Source of the DNA: Macrostomum hystrix | Lineage: Eukaryota > Platyhelminthes > Macrostomidae | NCBI GenBank assembly: GCA_950097015.1 | Contig: CATNEN010000029.1 | Coordinates: 4,917,501 to 4,981,500 of the forward strand | Direction: 5' to 3' | Length of the DNA stretch: 64,000 nt | Shown here: positions 1-10,648 of the stretch, piece by piece | How the letters are laid out: the number at the start of each line of letters is the position of its first letter | Numbering within the stretch: the stretch's first letter is position 1 | Notes under the pieces: model-generated | Databases searched by the model: none | What the model saw: the letters and a program-made list of their open reading frames with translations, nothing else | Told to the model about the DNA's origin: nothing | Made by a program: the position numbers and the translations under genes

Positions 1-16
1 GCGCCCCAAATTAATC

Positions 17-95
17 TGGCCTCGGAATCGAACTTATAGGGACCTTGCTGCGAGAGGCAAACCGTGTTAGACCGCTCTGCAACTCACCCGAATTC
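17..95 (-). repeat. tRNA-like sequence (possible SINE head)
   Basis: Read on the minus strand this stretch has a box-A-like element (GCAGAGCGGTCTAAC) and, about 35 bases on, a box-B-like element (AGTTCGATTCC). This resembles a type II tRNA or a tRNA-derived SINE head. It is close to the window edge and I could not fold a convincing acceptor stem, so a functional tRNA gene is not claimed. Confidence 0.3.
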
Positions 96-3050
96 TGCGA
101 GTTGCTAAACCTTCCACTTAGCCTTCCAATTGACCGCAATTAACCTCTCCGCAAGGATGAGAAAGTCAAAAGTGCAGATGTGCGCACTGTAAGTTTCCTC
201 CTTAATGCTTGGTAGAATGAAAGTCCTTGATAACAAAACTACTCGTGGTTTGTATTTGTAAATTTATTGTATCTATCATTGTTTTTACCTCTCTAACAAT
301 GTGTATTGATCGTACTGTTACACTTCCTTGTATTCAATCGCCGATTTAGCTTTCCTGTTTGCTTTTTAATGTGTACTCTTCAATTGATTAAGCTAACTTT
401 CAGCACGAGAGTGATAAGTTATAAAATGTGACAAAATTTCGACTTGAATGCAAAAAATACACACAAAATTCACCGCTTAGAATTGCATTGCCGCTCTTGT
501 GTGATCGGTATGGCAAAGGTTGTACTTTTAGCTGTTGCGTTCTATTTTCTGCAGAGTATTAAAGCATATTCTATTAAATGTATATTCCTACTAGGCATTA
601 TGAAGCGAGTTGCGAGACGAGCATTAACATTCAGATGAGCACAAATTGTCAACAACGCTTCTTCTTATATGTCCCCTAGCCTCAGTGTCCCCTGAGGTAC
701 TTTCCGCTCAGCGACCGGCTCCCAATCCTATGTGACAGTCTCGTTTCAAACTTTCAATCAACCCAAAGTTGCAGTAATAGAAATATAAAATCAACCTTAT
801 AATAATTGACATATCCCCACTATTCTACTTGCAGTAGGTAAGCCTACTTGATAGTTTGTGAATAGTTGTTGCTCGCATGATAAAACAACAATTATCTACC
901 CGTTAGCTTCAGAGGAGCAGCTGTTGTCACAATTACTATATAATTGGCCAAAATTGCTGTAATTCTTCATTTTGTCGATTTAAAAGCTTATTTTGACTCT
1001 AGTTATGTCATCGCACCTGCGCAATAACAAGTACCAACGCCCTAACGAGTAATACTCGCATTGTAGATTTTAATAAGCATATAATAGGCGTCTGGTGCTA
1101 AGAAAATTGTTTTCTACTCATATTTTTATAACTTGATTGAAGCCTAAAGTAATGTATTGTTCTTTTTCACTGACTAGCCTAAGTTTGCTTTCGCTTCGCT
1201 AAATCTTGTTTTGAGTTTTTTACTACTTACGAGCTATTGTCACCTACTACTGTTTTTATCAATAATTACACTTGGGTTTTCTCTATGACCAGCTAATGGC
1301 CAGAAATTTTATTGTCTACACTTTTAAATGTTTATGTCTACATTTTTATCATTTTTATATAAATTATCCGATGGACCAGTTCCTACTGAAGCCTTAACAG
1401 TAGGACTACCAAGCCAGTTTGCCGCCCGTTTTTATACCCCCCTGAAAATGTTTTGCCAGCGCCTGAATGCTTTGGGGGTGACTGATTGGTTGGCAGACTA
1501 GTCGAGGGTGTCCTGTGGTTGAGCTGCGCCTAATAGTTAGGCTTGAACAGTGAAATTGGAGAAATTCGCGTCAGGGTGTCCATAGTGGCCTAGTTCCACC
1601 TGTTGTAGCTCTTGAAGATCTAGATAGATAAGAGAGATACTCGTAGATATATAGATAAAGGTCGGTGACCGCCGAAGTCGGAGATGATGCAAGCACATTC
1701 GGGTGACATGCTGATAAAGTTTGAAGGTCTGGAAAGGCCGCACTGAGGCGCAGTGCAAATTCGTGTATAGGGGTTTATGAAATACACTAGCTCTTATGGG
1801 AAAAATCGGACCTTCGGCCAGAAACATTGAATATCTCGACGGTCTGAAGAGCTGGCGACTTGTTTCTTGTTTCAGAAGATGCGCAACAAAAAGTTGGCCC
1901 GTGTTCTTGAGTTTCGTGTGCTTGCATTGTTCCGTTCGGGTGCAGCAAAAAATTGTCTGGGGGGGGGGGAAATCCCGAAGTAAAAGTTTTCTTAAAGAAA
2001 ATGCTTGCTTGCTTGCTTTAAGAGGTTTTTAAAGATAAAAACACAGATTAGGTGCACAGATTCAGAAACACGCGTCTCACTATATTTTTTCAACAGTATA
2101 GTAAAAAAGCGCAGAAAAAGTCACATTATTCTGCAACGAAGAAAGCAAAATATTTATATATAAAATGAGACTTTTGGGTCTGTTACTCTGATTAGATTTT
2201 CATAAATAGTTGGGTTTTAGGCACACAGCGGATATGATTAGTGCACAGTTTGTCGTTAAAAAAGTTGCTTCTCAAGCAAAGAAATGAAAAAAACAAGCAG
2301 CAAAATTTCTGAGATTAGTTGACAGTTTTTGATGTCAAGCGTTTTTTAGTTTTTTTAGTTCAAGTGTCCAAAAATAAAAGCACCAAATGAAGATTATAAA
2401 ATCTGGCCCTTCAGCCAGAATCCCATTTTTAATCCCAATGCACTAATATTGCCGACTTACATTAAACACAGACAAAGGAATGGTTGAAACAAGCTAAATA
2501 AGGTTTAAAAAGTGCAGATTTAAGAGAGCAACGTAAATATGGGAGTTAGTGAGCTGATCGAGAACATCAGTGAGAGAAAGCCAATGTTTTTACAGTCGAG
2601 CTGTAGTAAAACCGTATTTTTTAAAAGATTTTTTAACCATTTTCACATGGAACTGACACGAAACAGGGATGAAAAAAGTCCAGCCAAAAACATCTGAAAA
2701 GGCAGTATCAACACCGCTACACATCACAGAATCGTAATGCTTAGACTGCACACCCCGCATCACGCGTGCAAGCTGAGTCTGCTAAAATTGTGTAACACTA
2801 ACAAAAATAACTTATTTCACCTAGCGTGAAATTAATGGGCGCCTGCTTTAAACCAAGCTAAAAGTTTAAACAAAAAGCTAAGGTATGTAAATCGAATGCC
2901 AAAAATACGCGACCAGCAGGGGAATGACTTTAAATACGGTGTGAATGAATAAGTTTAACTGATAATGCTAACAAGCATCTAACTCGATTTCCATCAAGTT
3001 TGTTATACCCAGTAGATCAACCATGTGACCAGGCTTAATGGCAGTTATAG
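96..3050. other. Spacer, no gene recognised
   Basis: AT-rich sequence with only short random open frames (for example 444-638 plus, 1537-1827 minus) that show no family resemblance and no plausible splice structure. A G homopolymer lies near 1961-1970. Nothing else supportable was seen. Confidence 0.5.
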
Positions 3051-3638
3051 ATCACTCGAGTGACAATCACACCTGAATGAGCACTCTAATGACAATCACA
3101 CTTGAATATGCACCCGAGTGAGCAATCACACCTTAGTGAGCACTCGAGTGAGCAATCACACCTTAGTGAGCACTCTAATGACAATCACACTTGAATATGC
3201 ACCCGAGTGAGCAATCACACCTTAGTGAGCACTCGAGTGAGCAATCACACCTGAATGAACACTCTAATGACAATCACACTTGAATATGCACCCGAGTGAG
3301 CAATCACACCTTAGTGAGCACTCGAGTGAGCAATCACACCTTAGTGAGCACTCTAATGACAATCACACTTGAATATGCACCCGAGTGAGCAATCACACCT
3401 TAGTGAGCACTCGAGTGAGCAATCACACCTTAGTGAGCACTCTAATGACAATCACACTTGAATATGCACCCGAGTGAGCAATCACACCTTAGTGAGCACT
3501 CGAGTGAGCAATCACACCTTAGTGAGCACTCTAATGACAATCACACTTGAATATGCACCCGAGTGAGCAATCACACCTGAATGAGCACTCGAGTGAGCAA
3601 TCACACCTGAATGAGCACTCGAGTGAGCAATCACACCT
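3051..3638. repeat. Minisatellite, ~30-bp unit in an 89-bp higher-order trimer
   Basis: Units share the core GAGCAATCACACCTTAGTGA. Three variants of 30, 30 and 29 bp repeat together. The variant containing CTTGAATATGCACCCGAG recurs every 89 bp (about 3101, 3190, 3279 and onward). The array lies 40 bases beyond the stop codon of the minus-strand SLC17A9-like gene, so it may be in that gene's 3' UTR or flank. Confidence 0.9.
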
Positions 3639-3678
3639 GTTCATACCAGATCCAGAGTGTTCAGTAACTCCTCAAGTG

Positions 3679-6600
3679 TCAAATGATTCTTCTGCCCGAG
3701 CCAAACAGTATGTAGACTAGCCAGCCGATTAGGCACACAACGGCAGTCTGTTGAAATACGGCCGACCAAGACTTTGTCCACTCCAGCAGGAAGCCAACAA
3801 GGTAGACGCCAAGAAAGCCGGGCAGGGCTCCGGCCATGTTCATAATGCCGAACACAGCGCCGCCGCTGTCAGGCGCCAGGTCTGTCGGATTCAATTGTAC
3901 GCCGCTGTTGTGAAAGCCGCAGAAGGCTACAGCGGCGGCCATGCAGGTTAGCGAGGCCGCGTAGCTGGTGCAGAATGGCATCAACAGCAGAAAGAAGGCA
4001 CAGCCGAGCAGAGTGACGCTAACTATAAACTTTCTGGTTGCCGTCACGCTGACTCCACGTCGGATTAGCGCGTCTGCGGTCAGGCCAGACAGCAGGGCTG
4101 ACGGCACCGTCACTAGCCAGGGCACCAGGTTGAACACCCAGGACCTGGCCGTTGGGAAAGTGTCATGAAAATAGGTTGGCAACCAGGATAGCAGGATGTA
4201 ATAGGCGTGGCCGTGGGCGTAGTGGCCAACTAGCATGGCCCAGAATGGCGCGGCGCGGAACAGACGCGACCAGGCTACAGGAGTGCCGGAGGCAGCTGCG
4301 CCAGGAGTCAGCGGCAACGGCAGCGGCAGCTGGTTATGATGATGCAGCGACGACTTGCGCGATCTCGGCAATTGTTTTTCGCTGGCGACATTCGGCCCGA
4401 TGACCATGAGCTGGCGAGTGGCCAGGGCCCAGAGCAGGGTTAGACAGCCTGAGTCGGTTGGAGTGAGCACATTTGTTATGCAATAAATGAAATGAAGGAT
4501 CGAGGATAATGAGCAAAGATTGAGCATGAGAACCTGAAGGATCAGGAATGAGAACCCTAAAGGATCAAGGATGAGAACCTGAAGGATCGGGGATGAGAAC
4601 CCTGAAGGATCGAGGATAAGAACCTGAAGGATCGGGGATTGAAAACCCTGAATATTGTTCTCACCCTAAACCAGCACAATCAGAGATGCAGATTCTGAGG
4701 ATACAAGCTACATTAAAGTGAATCCTAAATGCTCTTCTGCATAAAACTAATAATAAGTCGATCGGCTCACCGCTAAGCAGAAATGGAATGCGCCAGCCGT
4801 ATAGATCTAGGATGACACTGCCCAGACTGCCGCAGAGCAGGGTACTGCGGGTACAATTGGCGAGTGAAATGAATTAAAAACTAATTGCAAACTATGCCCA
4901 GACTGGGTAGCTCTTATAGCGGATTATTCCAAATGAAATTATGAGCTCTTAAAATACCAAATCCGCTTCCACAAATGAAGCAGGGCGTGCAGTCACCGAA
5001 AGCAAAAAGTTTTTTAACGAGTACCGATTCGGCAATTTTGAGCGAAACAATCTAGCTAGCATGCGAATAGTATACGGCGTATCAAGTTAAATTTATATTC
5101 TTATAGATTATAGAAGAATTACAAACAGTCTATGAAGCACAGGAGAACCTGTAGCCGAGTTGTTAGAGATTCGGAATTCTAACTCAGAGGTCAGGATTTC
5201 GAATCTCAGCAGAATTCATTAGGTAGCACAATTAGCTAGGGTAGAAATTAGATTGAGTGGCGGTTCCCCAGTCCACGGACTGAACTGCTGTACGCAGTTC
5301 ATCTGGCCCAACCGGACCAAGTCTAATTTTTTTTAAACATATTTTGGGATCTCATTGCGGGATTTTTAAGTCGACAAAGTTTTATTTTTATAAGAGCTGT
5401 TCAAACGAGCAAGCAACACGATGAGAATTTCCCAGAACCAATTAAGGTATCACAAATAAGGTTACATTAAATCGGATTAAGCGACTGTAGGATAGCTTTC
5501 TCTTGACGTCATCTACCTGTAAATCATTTGCGGCAAGCTTTCTCAGTTAGGAGTGCTGAGAAATCTAACTGAAAAGCCTGTTGACAAAATTATTACGATA
5601 TCGATTTTGTATGCTAAAATTAATAAGGAACAGTTCTATTTGGCAACGAAAAAACGTAGTTCTAAATTAATTACAGCCTTCCAGCAGTCTAGCAACTTTA
5701 CTTTCAACTACATTTAATAACTCAAGTGCTCGCTATACTTTTTAAAGGACTATTATATCCGAGTTGATTGATGTTTTATGAATCGTCAATCTAGAAACTG
5801 TTTATCTCTACAATCCCATCACCTGTCATTGGATTGTTGTTCAACCAGGATATTATCTACTGTGCATTGGCTTGGCACTTGGCACTTAAGCATTTGTGTA
5901 GCCTAGTACTCGCGTACCCTAGTACTCGCGTACCCTAGTACTCGCGTACCCTAGTACTCGCATACCCTAGTACTCGCGTACTCTAGTACTCGCGTACTGT
6001 TTTTACAGAGCATTTTATGTAGACTTAGTATTTATTTATAAGCTCTGTACCAAAAAATAAATGTTTCTAATCTAGAGCTATCTAAACCTATCTCTACCGG
6101 AACACCAGCCGCTGGGCTCTACTCACCCAACATGCGCCCCGGCCGCTTGAAATGCAAACGTAGTGCCCCGATCCTTGAGGCCCACCCGGTGCGACATCAG
6201 GCTGCCAACGGCCGGATTGTGAAAGCCCTGGCAGGCGCCTTGGACAACTCTGGCAGCCAGGATGGCAGTTAGCAGAGTGCGATGGTTATCAGTTAGGGCT
6301 GGCAGAAACGGAATGCAAAGGGTGACGAGAGCCCAACCGTAGGCGGCTGTTACCACTACTCGCTCGCCTCCCTGGTTGAAAACATTTTTTTTAAATTATA
6401 AACTGAGTTTTCTGGACCCAAAGCATTCTTATAGGTCATATTTCATCTATAATTCACGCTAGAACAGTCTTCATCTCCCACTGAGATGAAGAGCCCATCC
6501 CAAGAGCCCATTCATCACTCGATCGCCATTGAATCAGTCTTCACTTACCCCTGAATCATTCTTATGACTCCTAACTGAGCATTCTACCTAGACAGCCTAG

Positions 6601-7573
6601 AGTATCTCACCCTGCTGTCAGCCAGATAACCACCCAGACAGCCTAGAGTATCTCACCCTGCTGTCAGCCAGATAACCACCCAGACAGCCTAGAGTATCTC
6701 ACCATGCTGTCAGCCAGATAACCACCCAGACAGCCTAGAGTATCTCACCCTGCTGTCAGCCAGATAACCACCCAGACAGCCTAGAGTATCTCACGCTGCT
6801 GTCAGCCAGATAACCACCCAGACAGCCTAGAGTTTCTCACCCTGCTGTCAGCCAGATAACCACCCAGACAGCCTAGAGTATCTCACCCTGCTGTCAGCCA
6901 GATAACCACCCAGACAGCCTAGAGTTTCTCACCCTGCTGTCAGCCAGATAACCACCCAGACAGCCTAGAGTATCTCACCATGCTGTCAGCCAGATAACCA
7001 CCCAGACAGCCTAGAGTTTCTCACCATGCTCTCAGCCAGATAACCTCCCAGACAGCCTAGAGTATCTCACCATGCTGTCAGCCAGATAACCACCCAGACA
7101 GACTATAGTTTCTCACCATGCTGTCAGCCAGATAACCACCCAGACAGCCTAGAGTATCTCACCCTGCTGTCAGCCAGATAACCACCCAGAAACTGCGTGG
7201 CCATGTAGCCCCAGAAAAACAGTCCCAGAGCGGCGCCAGTCTCCTTCTTGTTCCAGGAAAGCTCCGTGCTGATTGACACGGCGGAAACTGGCGTTACAGT
7301 GCGCGCTATGAACAATGCGGCTTGGCCAGCAAACAGGCACCACATCCAGCGAATGCGCTGACTGTAGGACCACAGCTGACAGCATTCCTCTTTGCCTAGC
7401 AGATCCACATCCGAGTGCTTATCTGCTGAAGCCAAGTGCAACGACATGCTGTTTTTGCTGCAGCTGCTATTGCTGTCGCTCCTGCTTCTGCTGCCAACAC
7501 TTTTTAAACTGTTACCGACATGGGATGCCGAGGCAGACAGCACTGAGACAGCTGCTGCCTTGTCATTCTCCAT
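3679..7573 (-). CDS. slc17a9: SLC17A9-like vesicular nucleotide transporter (MFS)
   Basis: Four minus-strand exons: 7573-7163, 6371-6127, 4844-4771 and 4448-3679 (stop). They join in frame (intron phases 0, 2, 1) into 499 residues. The family transports nucleotides or organic anions into secretory vesicles. Visible features: a Ser-rich cytoplasmic N-terminus (about residues 1-75); a first membrane segment with the SLC17-type arginine (ALFIARTVTP, about 86-95); the MFS loop GGYLADSRGGER across the exon 1/2 junction; LYGWRIPFLLSG across exons 3/4; and the VNUT-like stretch ILLSWLPTYFHDTFP followed by a conserved LAPDSGGAVFGIMNMAGALPG-like segment. The family is typically about 430-500 residues, so the protein looks full length. 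The start at 7573 is the first in-frame ATG before the conserved core. Introns 1, 2 and 3 all carry minisatellites. Assignment to SLC17A9 rather than another SLC17 member rests on remembered family sequence. Confidence 0.85.
4492..4660. repeat. Minisatellite, 22-23 bp unit, intron 3 of slc17a9-like gene
   Basis: About seven imperfect copies around the motif GAAGGATCNNGGATGAGAAC. They begin about 45 bases inside the intron from the exon 4 acceptor (minus strand) and occupy most of the 322-bp intron. Confidence 0.85.
5147..5330 (+). repeat. Degenerate, internally shortened tRNA-derived SINE
   Basis: Starts with GTAGCCGAGTTGTTAGAG (box-A-like) and a box-B-like ATTTCGAATC. It then keeps the family tail landmarks: CCAGTCCACGGACTGAAC, GTACGCAGTTC, and CATCTGGCCCAACCGG. 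It is shorter and more diverged than the other copies. It lies in intron 2 of the slc17a9-like gene, antisense to that gene. Confidence 0.75.
5898..5999. repeat. Minisatellite, 16-bp unit, intron 2 of slc17a9-like gene
   Basis: About six near-identical copies of GTACCCTAGTACTCGC. The rest of intron 2 (4845-6126) is AT-rich spacer plus the SINE at 5147-5330. Confidence 0.9.
6588..7190. repeat. Minisatellite, 47-bp unit, carrying the exon 1 end and splice donor
   Basis: About 13 copies of a 47-bp unit run from within intron 1 right into exon 1 of the slc17a9-like gene. On the minus strand each unit holds the last ~27 exon bases (GGTGGTTATCTGGCTGACAG, then CAGG) followed by GTGAGATACT. So each copy repeats the authentic 5' splice site. 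The exon-proximal copy (donor at 7162-7157) is the one that gives an open reading frame with exon 2. Copies differ by single substitutions (for example GTATCTCACC versus GTTTCTCACC). Confidence 0.95.
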
Positions 7574-7807
7574 ATGGTGCTGTCTTGCAAGCCTGCAAAA
7601 ATATTACTACTATGTAGCCTATGTGTTTAATACAATCGAGATTTGAAGCTTCTAAAGAGGAATTTCGACAAAATTAAAAATGATACAGAATATTCTAAAA
7701 TGTGTAAATTTATCATGATACCTAATCATACCTTCAACTTGAGCTAATACTTAACAAAGGATAGAATATAGAGCCTGTTGTTTTCGTATTCAATCAGGGC
7801 TATAAAG

Positions 7808-8099
7808 ACGTAGCCTTGTGGTTAGGGCGTCGGATTCACGACTTGATGTTCGGCGGTTCGATTGCCGACTTCACTGGAACAATTTGTGTCCTTTAGCAAG
7901 ACACTTAAATCTGCATTGCTTCAGTTCACTCAGCTATTAAATGGGTACCAGCATCAGCTGGGGTAATTGAGGGTGGGTGTGGCATCCCCCCCAGTCCATG
8001 GACTGAACAGCAGTACGCAGCCTTCAGAGGCGCCACGCAATGGCTGCGGATGTGCTGTCGGCTGCACATCTGGCCCAATTGGGGCAGGTGAAATCAGTT
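7808..8099 (+). repeat. tRNA-derived SINE, full length
   Basis: tRNA-like head: GTAGCCTTGTGGTTAGGGC (box A) and GGTTCGATTGC (box B). It is followed by TTTGTGTCCTTTAGCAAGAC, a hairpin-forming CCAGCATCAGCTGG, the 14-bp palindrome CAGTCCATGGACTG, and the tail GCACATCTGGCCCAATTGGG. It ends in AT-rich sequence. This is the reference copy for the SINE family in this window. Confidence 0.9.
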
Positions 8100-8306
8100 A
8101 TTTTATAAATTAGGGTTATTTAGCATTAGCAACTTTTTTACCTTTTTAACTTCAATGGCTAATATATAAATTAGACTTTTTCAGTTTTTTTTTATAAAGT
8201 AAAATATACTACAAATAAAACACACTGCTAGTACATTACTAATACAAACTACCAACTAGATCTTTAGAGCAATAGCTTCACTTTATTGTAGCCTTGTAGC
8301 ATTATA

Positions 8307-8590
8307 GGTTGTAGCCTTGTGGTTAGAGCCTTGGACTCAAAACTTGAAGTTCAGGGGTTTAATTGCTGACTCCACTAGAACAATTTGTGTCCTTTAGCAA
8401 GGCGCTTAACTCGGCATTGCTACAGTTCACCCAGCTGCTAAATGGGTATCTGGGGTAATTGAGGTGGGTATGGCATCTGTCCCAGTCCATGGACTGAACA
8501 GCTCTACCCACCCTTCAGATAAACCTGAAATAGCTGCGACTGTTCTGTTGGCTGTACATCTAGCTAAATGGGGGCAGGTGTAGTCAATTA
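8307..8590 (+). repeat. tRNA-derived SINE, diverged copy
   Basis: Same order of landmarks as the copy at 7808: GGTTGTAGCCTTGTGGTTAG head, TTTGTGTCCTTTAGCAAGGC, CAGTCCATGGACTG, then TGTACATCTAGC and GGGGGCAGGTG. It has point changes in box B and a shortened CAGCATCAGCTGG hairpin. It lies about 210 bases from the previous copy in the same orientation. Confidence 0.88.
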
Positions 8591-10648
8591 AAGTAATCAA
8601 TTAGCTTTATTGAATGAAAATAGCTAGTTATAGCCTATCTAATTTCAAGCGCTCTGCTGAAGTAAAACCATCTTGCCATTTTTATTTTGCAATATAAAGT
8701 CTTTAGACACTGTAGAGAGGCAATGATCATTTATTCAGCTAAAGCAAGTGAATATAAAAGCAAATTAAGCGAATGGGTAAAATCTGACCAATATATATAT
8801 TTATTTTTTAATAAAAATATTGAAACTGATATTTATATAAAAATGCATAATGGTTAATGCACAAAAAGTGGTAGGAATTTTTTTACAACCCTAATAAACC
8901 AAAGAACATGCAGCATTAACTAAACGGATGATATGATGCATGACTATGGAACATATTATTGTTTCAACTTAAACTCTATCACATGACTATTTGTTGGGAA
9001 TTAGATTTTCTAATATAAAAATAGTATAAACAGCTTATAAGGAACTAAATAAATATATAGATTTTTAGGTGAGATATGTGCGAAGTAAAATAAAATAATT
9101 AGTTAAAATTATTGACAAGCTATTAGTTCTAGTACTATAATTAACAAAAATTATGTGCTACTAGTTACTACTACTACTTATTTGCCGAGTATAAAAATAT
9201 AGGAAAGGCACTGGCAGGCAATTAAACCTAATATAGAGTTTGTCTGTGCAAATAGGACTTCGGATCTCCAAATTATTAATATAAAATCTTAGATACCAAG
9301 AAAATAATAATAATAAGTTGACGAGCCGACGAGGTGAACCGCTTTAAGTGTAAACCTAGCGAGGCAAAGTAAATTAAAATTTCGTATTCCACTTAAGAGT
9401 GTAAATCTTCAACCGGTAAAAAAGCTTATTGTACCATGAATTGTCAACTTTAAATGAATTGGCTATACCTGAATTTCAAACCTATAACCCTTTAACAGCA
9501 GCTTAAAATCGTTCCAGAATCCAGAGATTCCACAACCCTATTGTTCTGGTATTCTATAAAATAGGAACATCAAAAGCCCGCCGAATCCTTTTCCAAAGCA
9601 CTTTATGCATTTTAACAAATATATACATTGGAAACTAATTTCAACAGTATAGGTATCTTAAAAATTACAAGTACAGAAAAAAAGTTTTTACATATGCAAG
9701 AAAACAGGATTTTTGTGTCTACTTTGCGTCTCTATGATTGATGCTTGCAAACTATTTAACTATACAAAATATTTATTTTATCTGAATCGCAAATTTCTTT
9801 AATGCTCTACTTGTTACCTATTTCTTGAATTGTATTTTGGTTTCTCGATGTGTAATGCTTTTAGAAACTTCTAGGAAAGGAGCGCACGTTAGGACATTTA
9901 ATGGAATATGTAACTTTAAGATATGGGATGTCTATGAGGTGCACAAGCCTGAGAGTTATTATTATTGATTTAGCGAAAAAAGCAAATGTGACAGAGGTCA
10001 GTGCATAAATTATTTATTGCATAAAGCGATATTTATGTTTTGTATACAATCGAATACATGTAAAGATATTTAGTAATATGTGTATATGTGTATATGTTTG
10101 TGAATGAATGTATTTTAACTGTGATACATGCTCATTTAATAAATTTGTAAAATGGAAGCTACTTCTATAATGATTTCGTAATGGTTTAGCGCACGTTCTT
10201 CCTATCTCGAACTATAGAATGGGACTGGAAGAACTACTAGCTAATTACAGCTATTTGTTTATTTGCTATCTATATTGACACATTTTTAACAACAAATTGA
10301 AAACTATTGAAAACCAAATGATGCATGATTTCACTACCAATTAAAAGCAATGACCAATATTCTTACAAAAAACATTCTTTACAAATGACTTTTTCTTTTC
10401 TTGCTTGCCCTTTTCTTGGTTTTCATTGCGTCTCGTTTTATTTTCTACATCGAGATACATGGTTAAGTTAGCAAATTACTCTTTTAAAAACTTTGCAATA
10501 GTTACAAAATTTAATAGTTAAATGTTAGTTATAAACGAAATGCTCGTACATCCCGACATTCTTACCTTTGAACAGCCATTGCATACGTAGCGACCATCTC
10601 ACCAGTATCGAACTACTAATATCTATCGCATTGCAGCAATAAAAGCCA
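8591..10648. other. Spacer upstream of the rsph10b-like gene
   Basis: AT-rich, no convincing coding signal. It must contain the promoter and 5' UTR of the downstream cilia gene, but I could not pick a reliable core promoter or RFX X-box by eye. A possible acceptor (CATTGCAG, ending 10636) sits 12 bases before the ATG, so a 5' UTR intron is possible. Confidence 0.4.
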
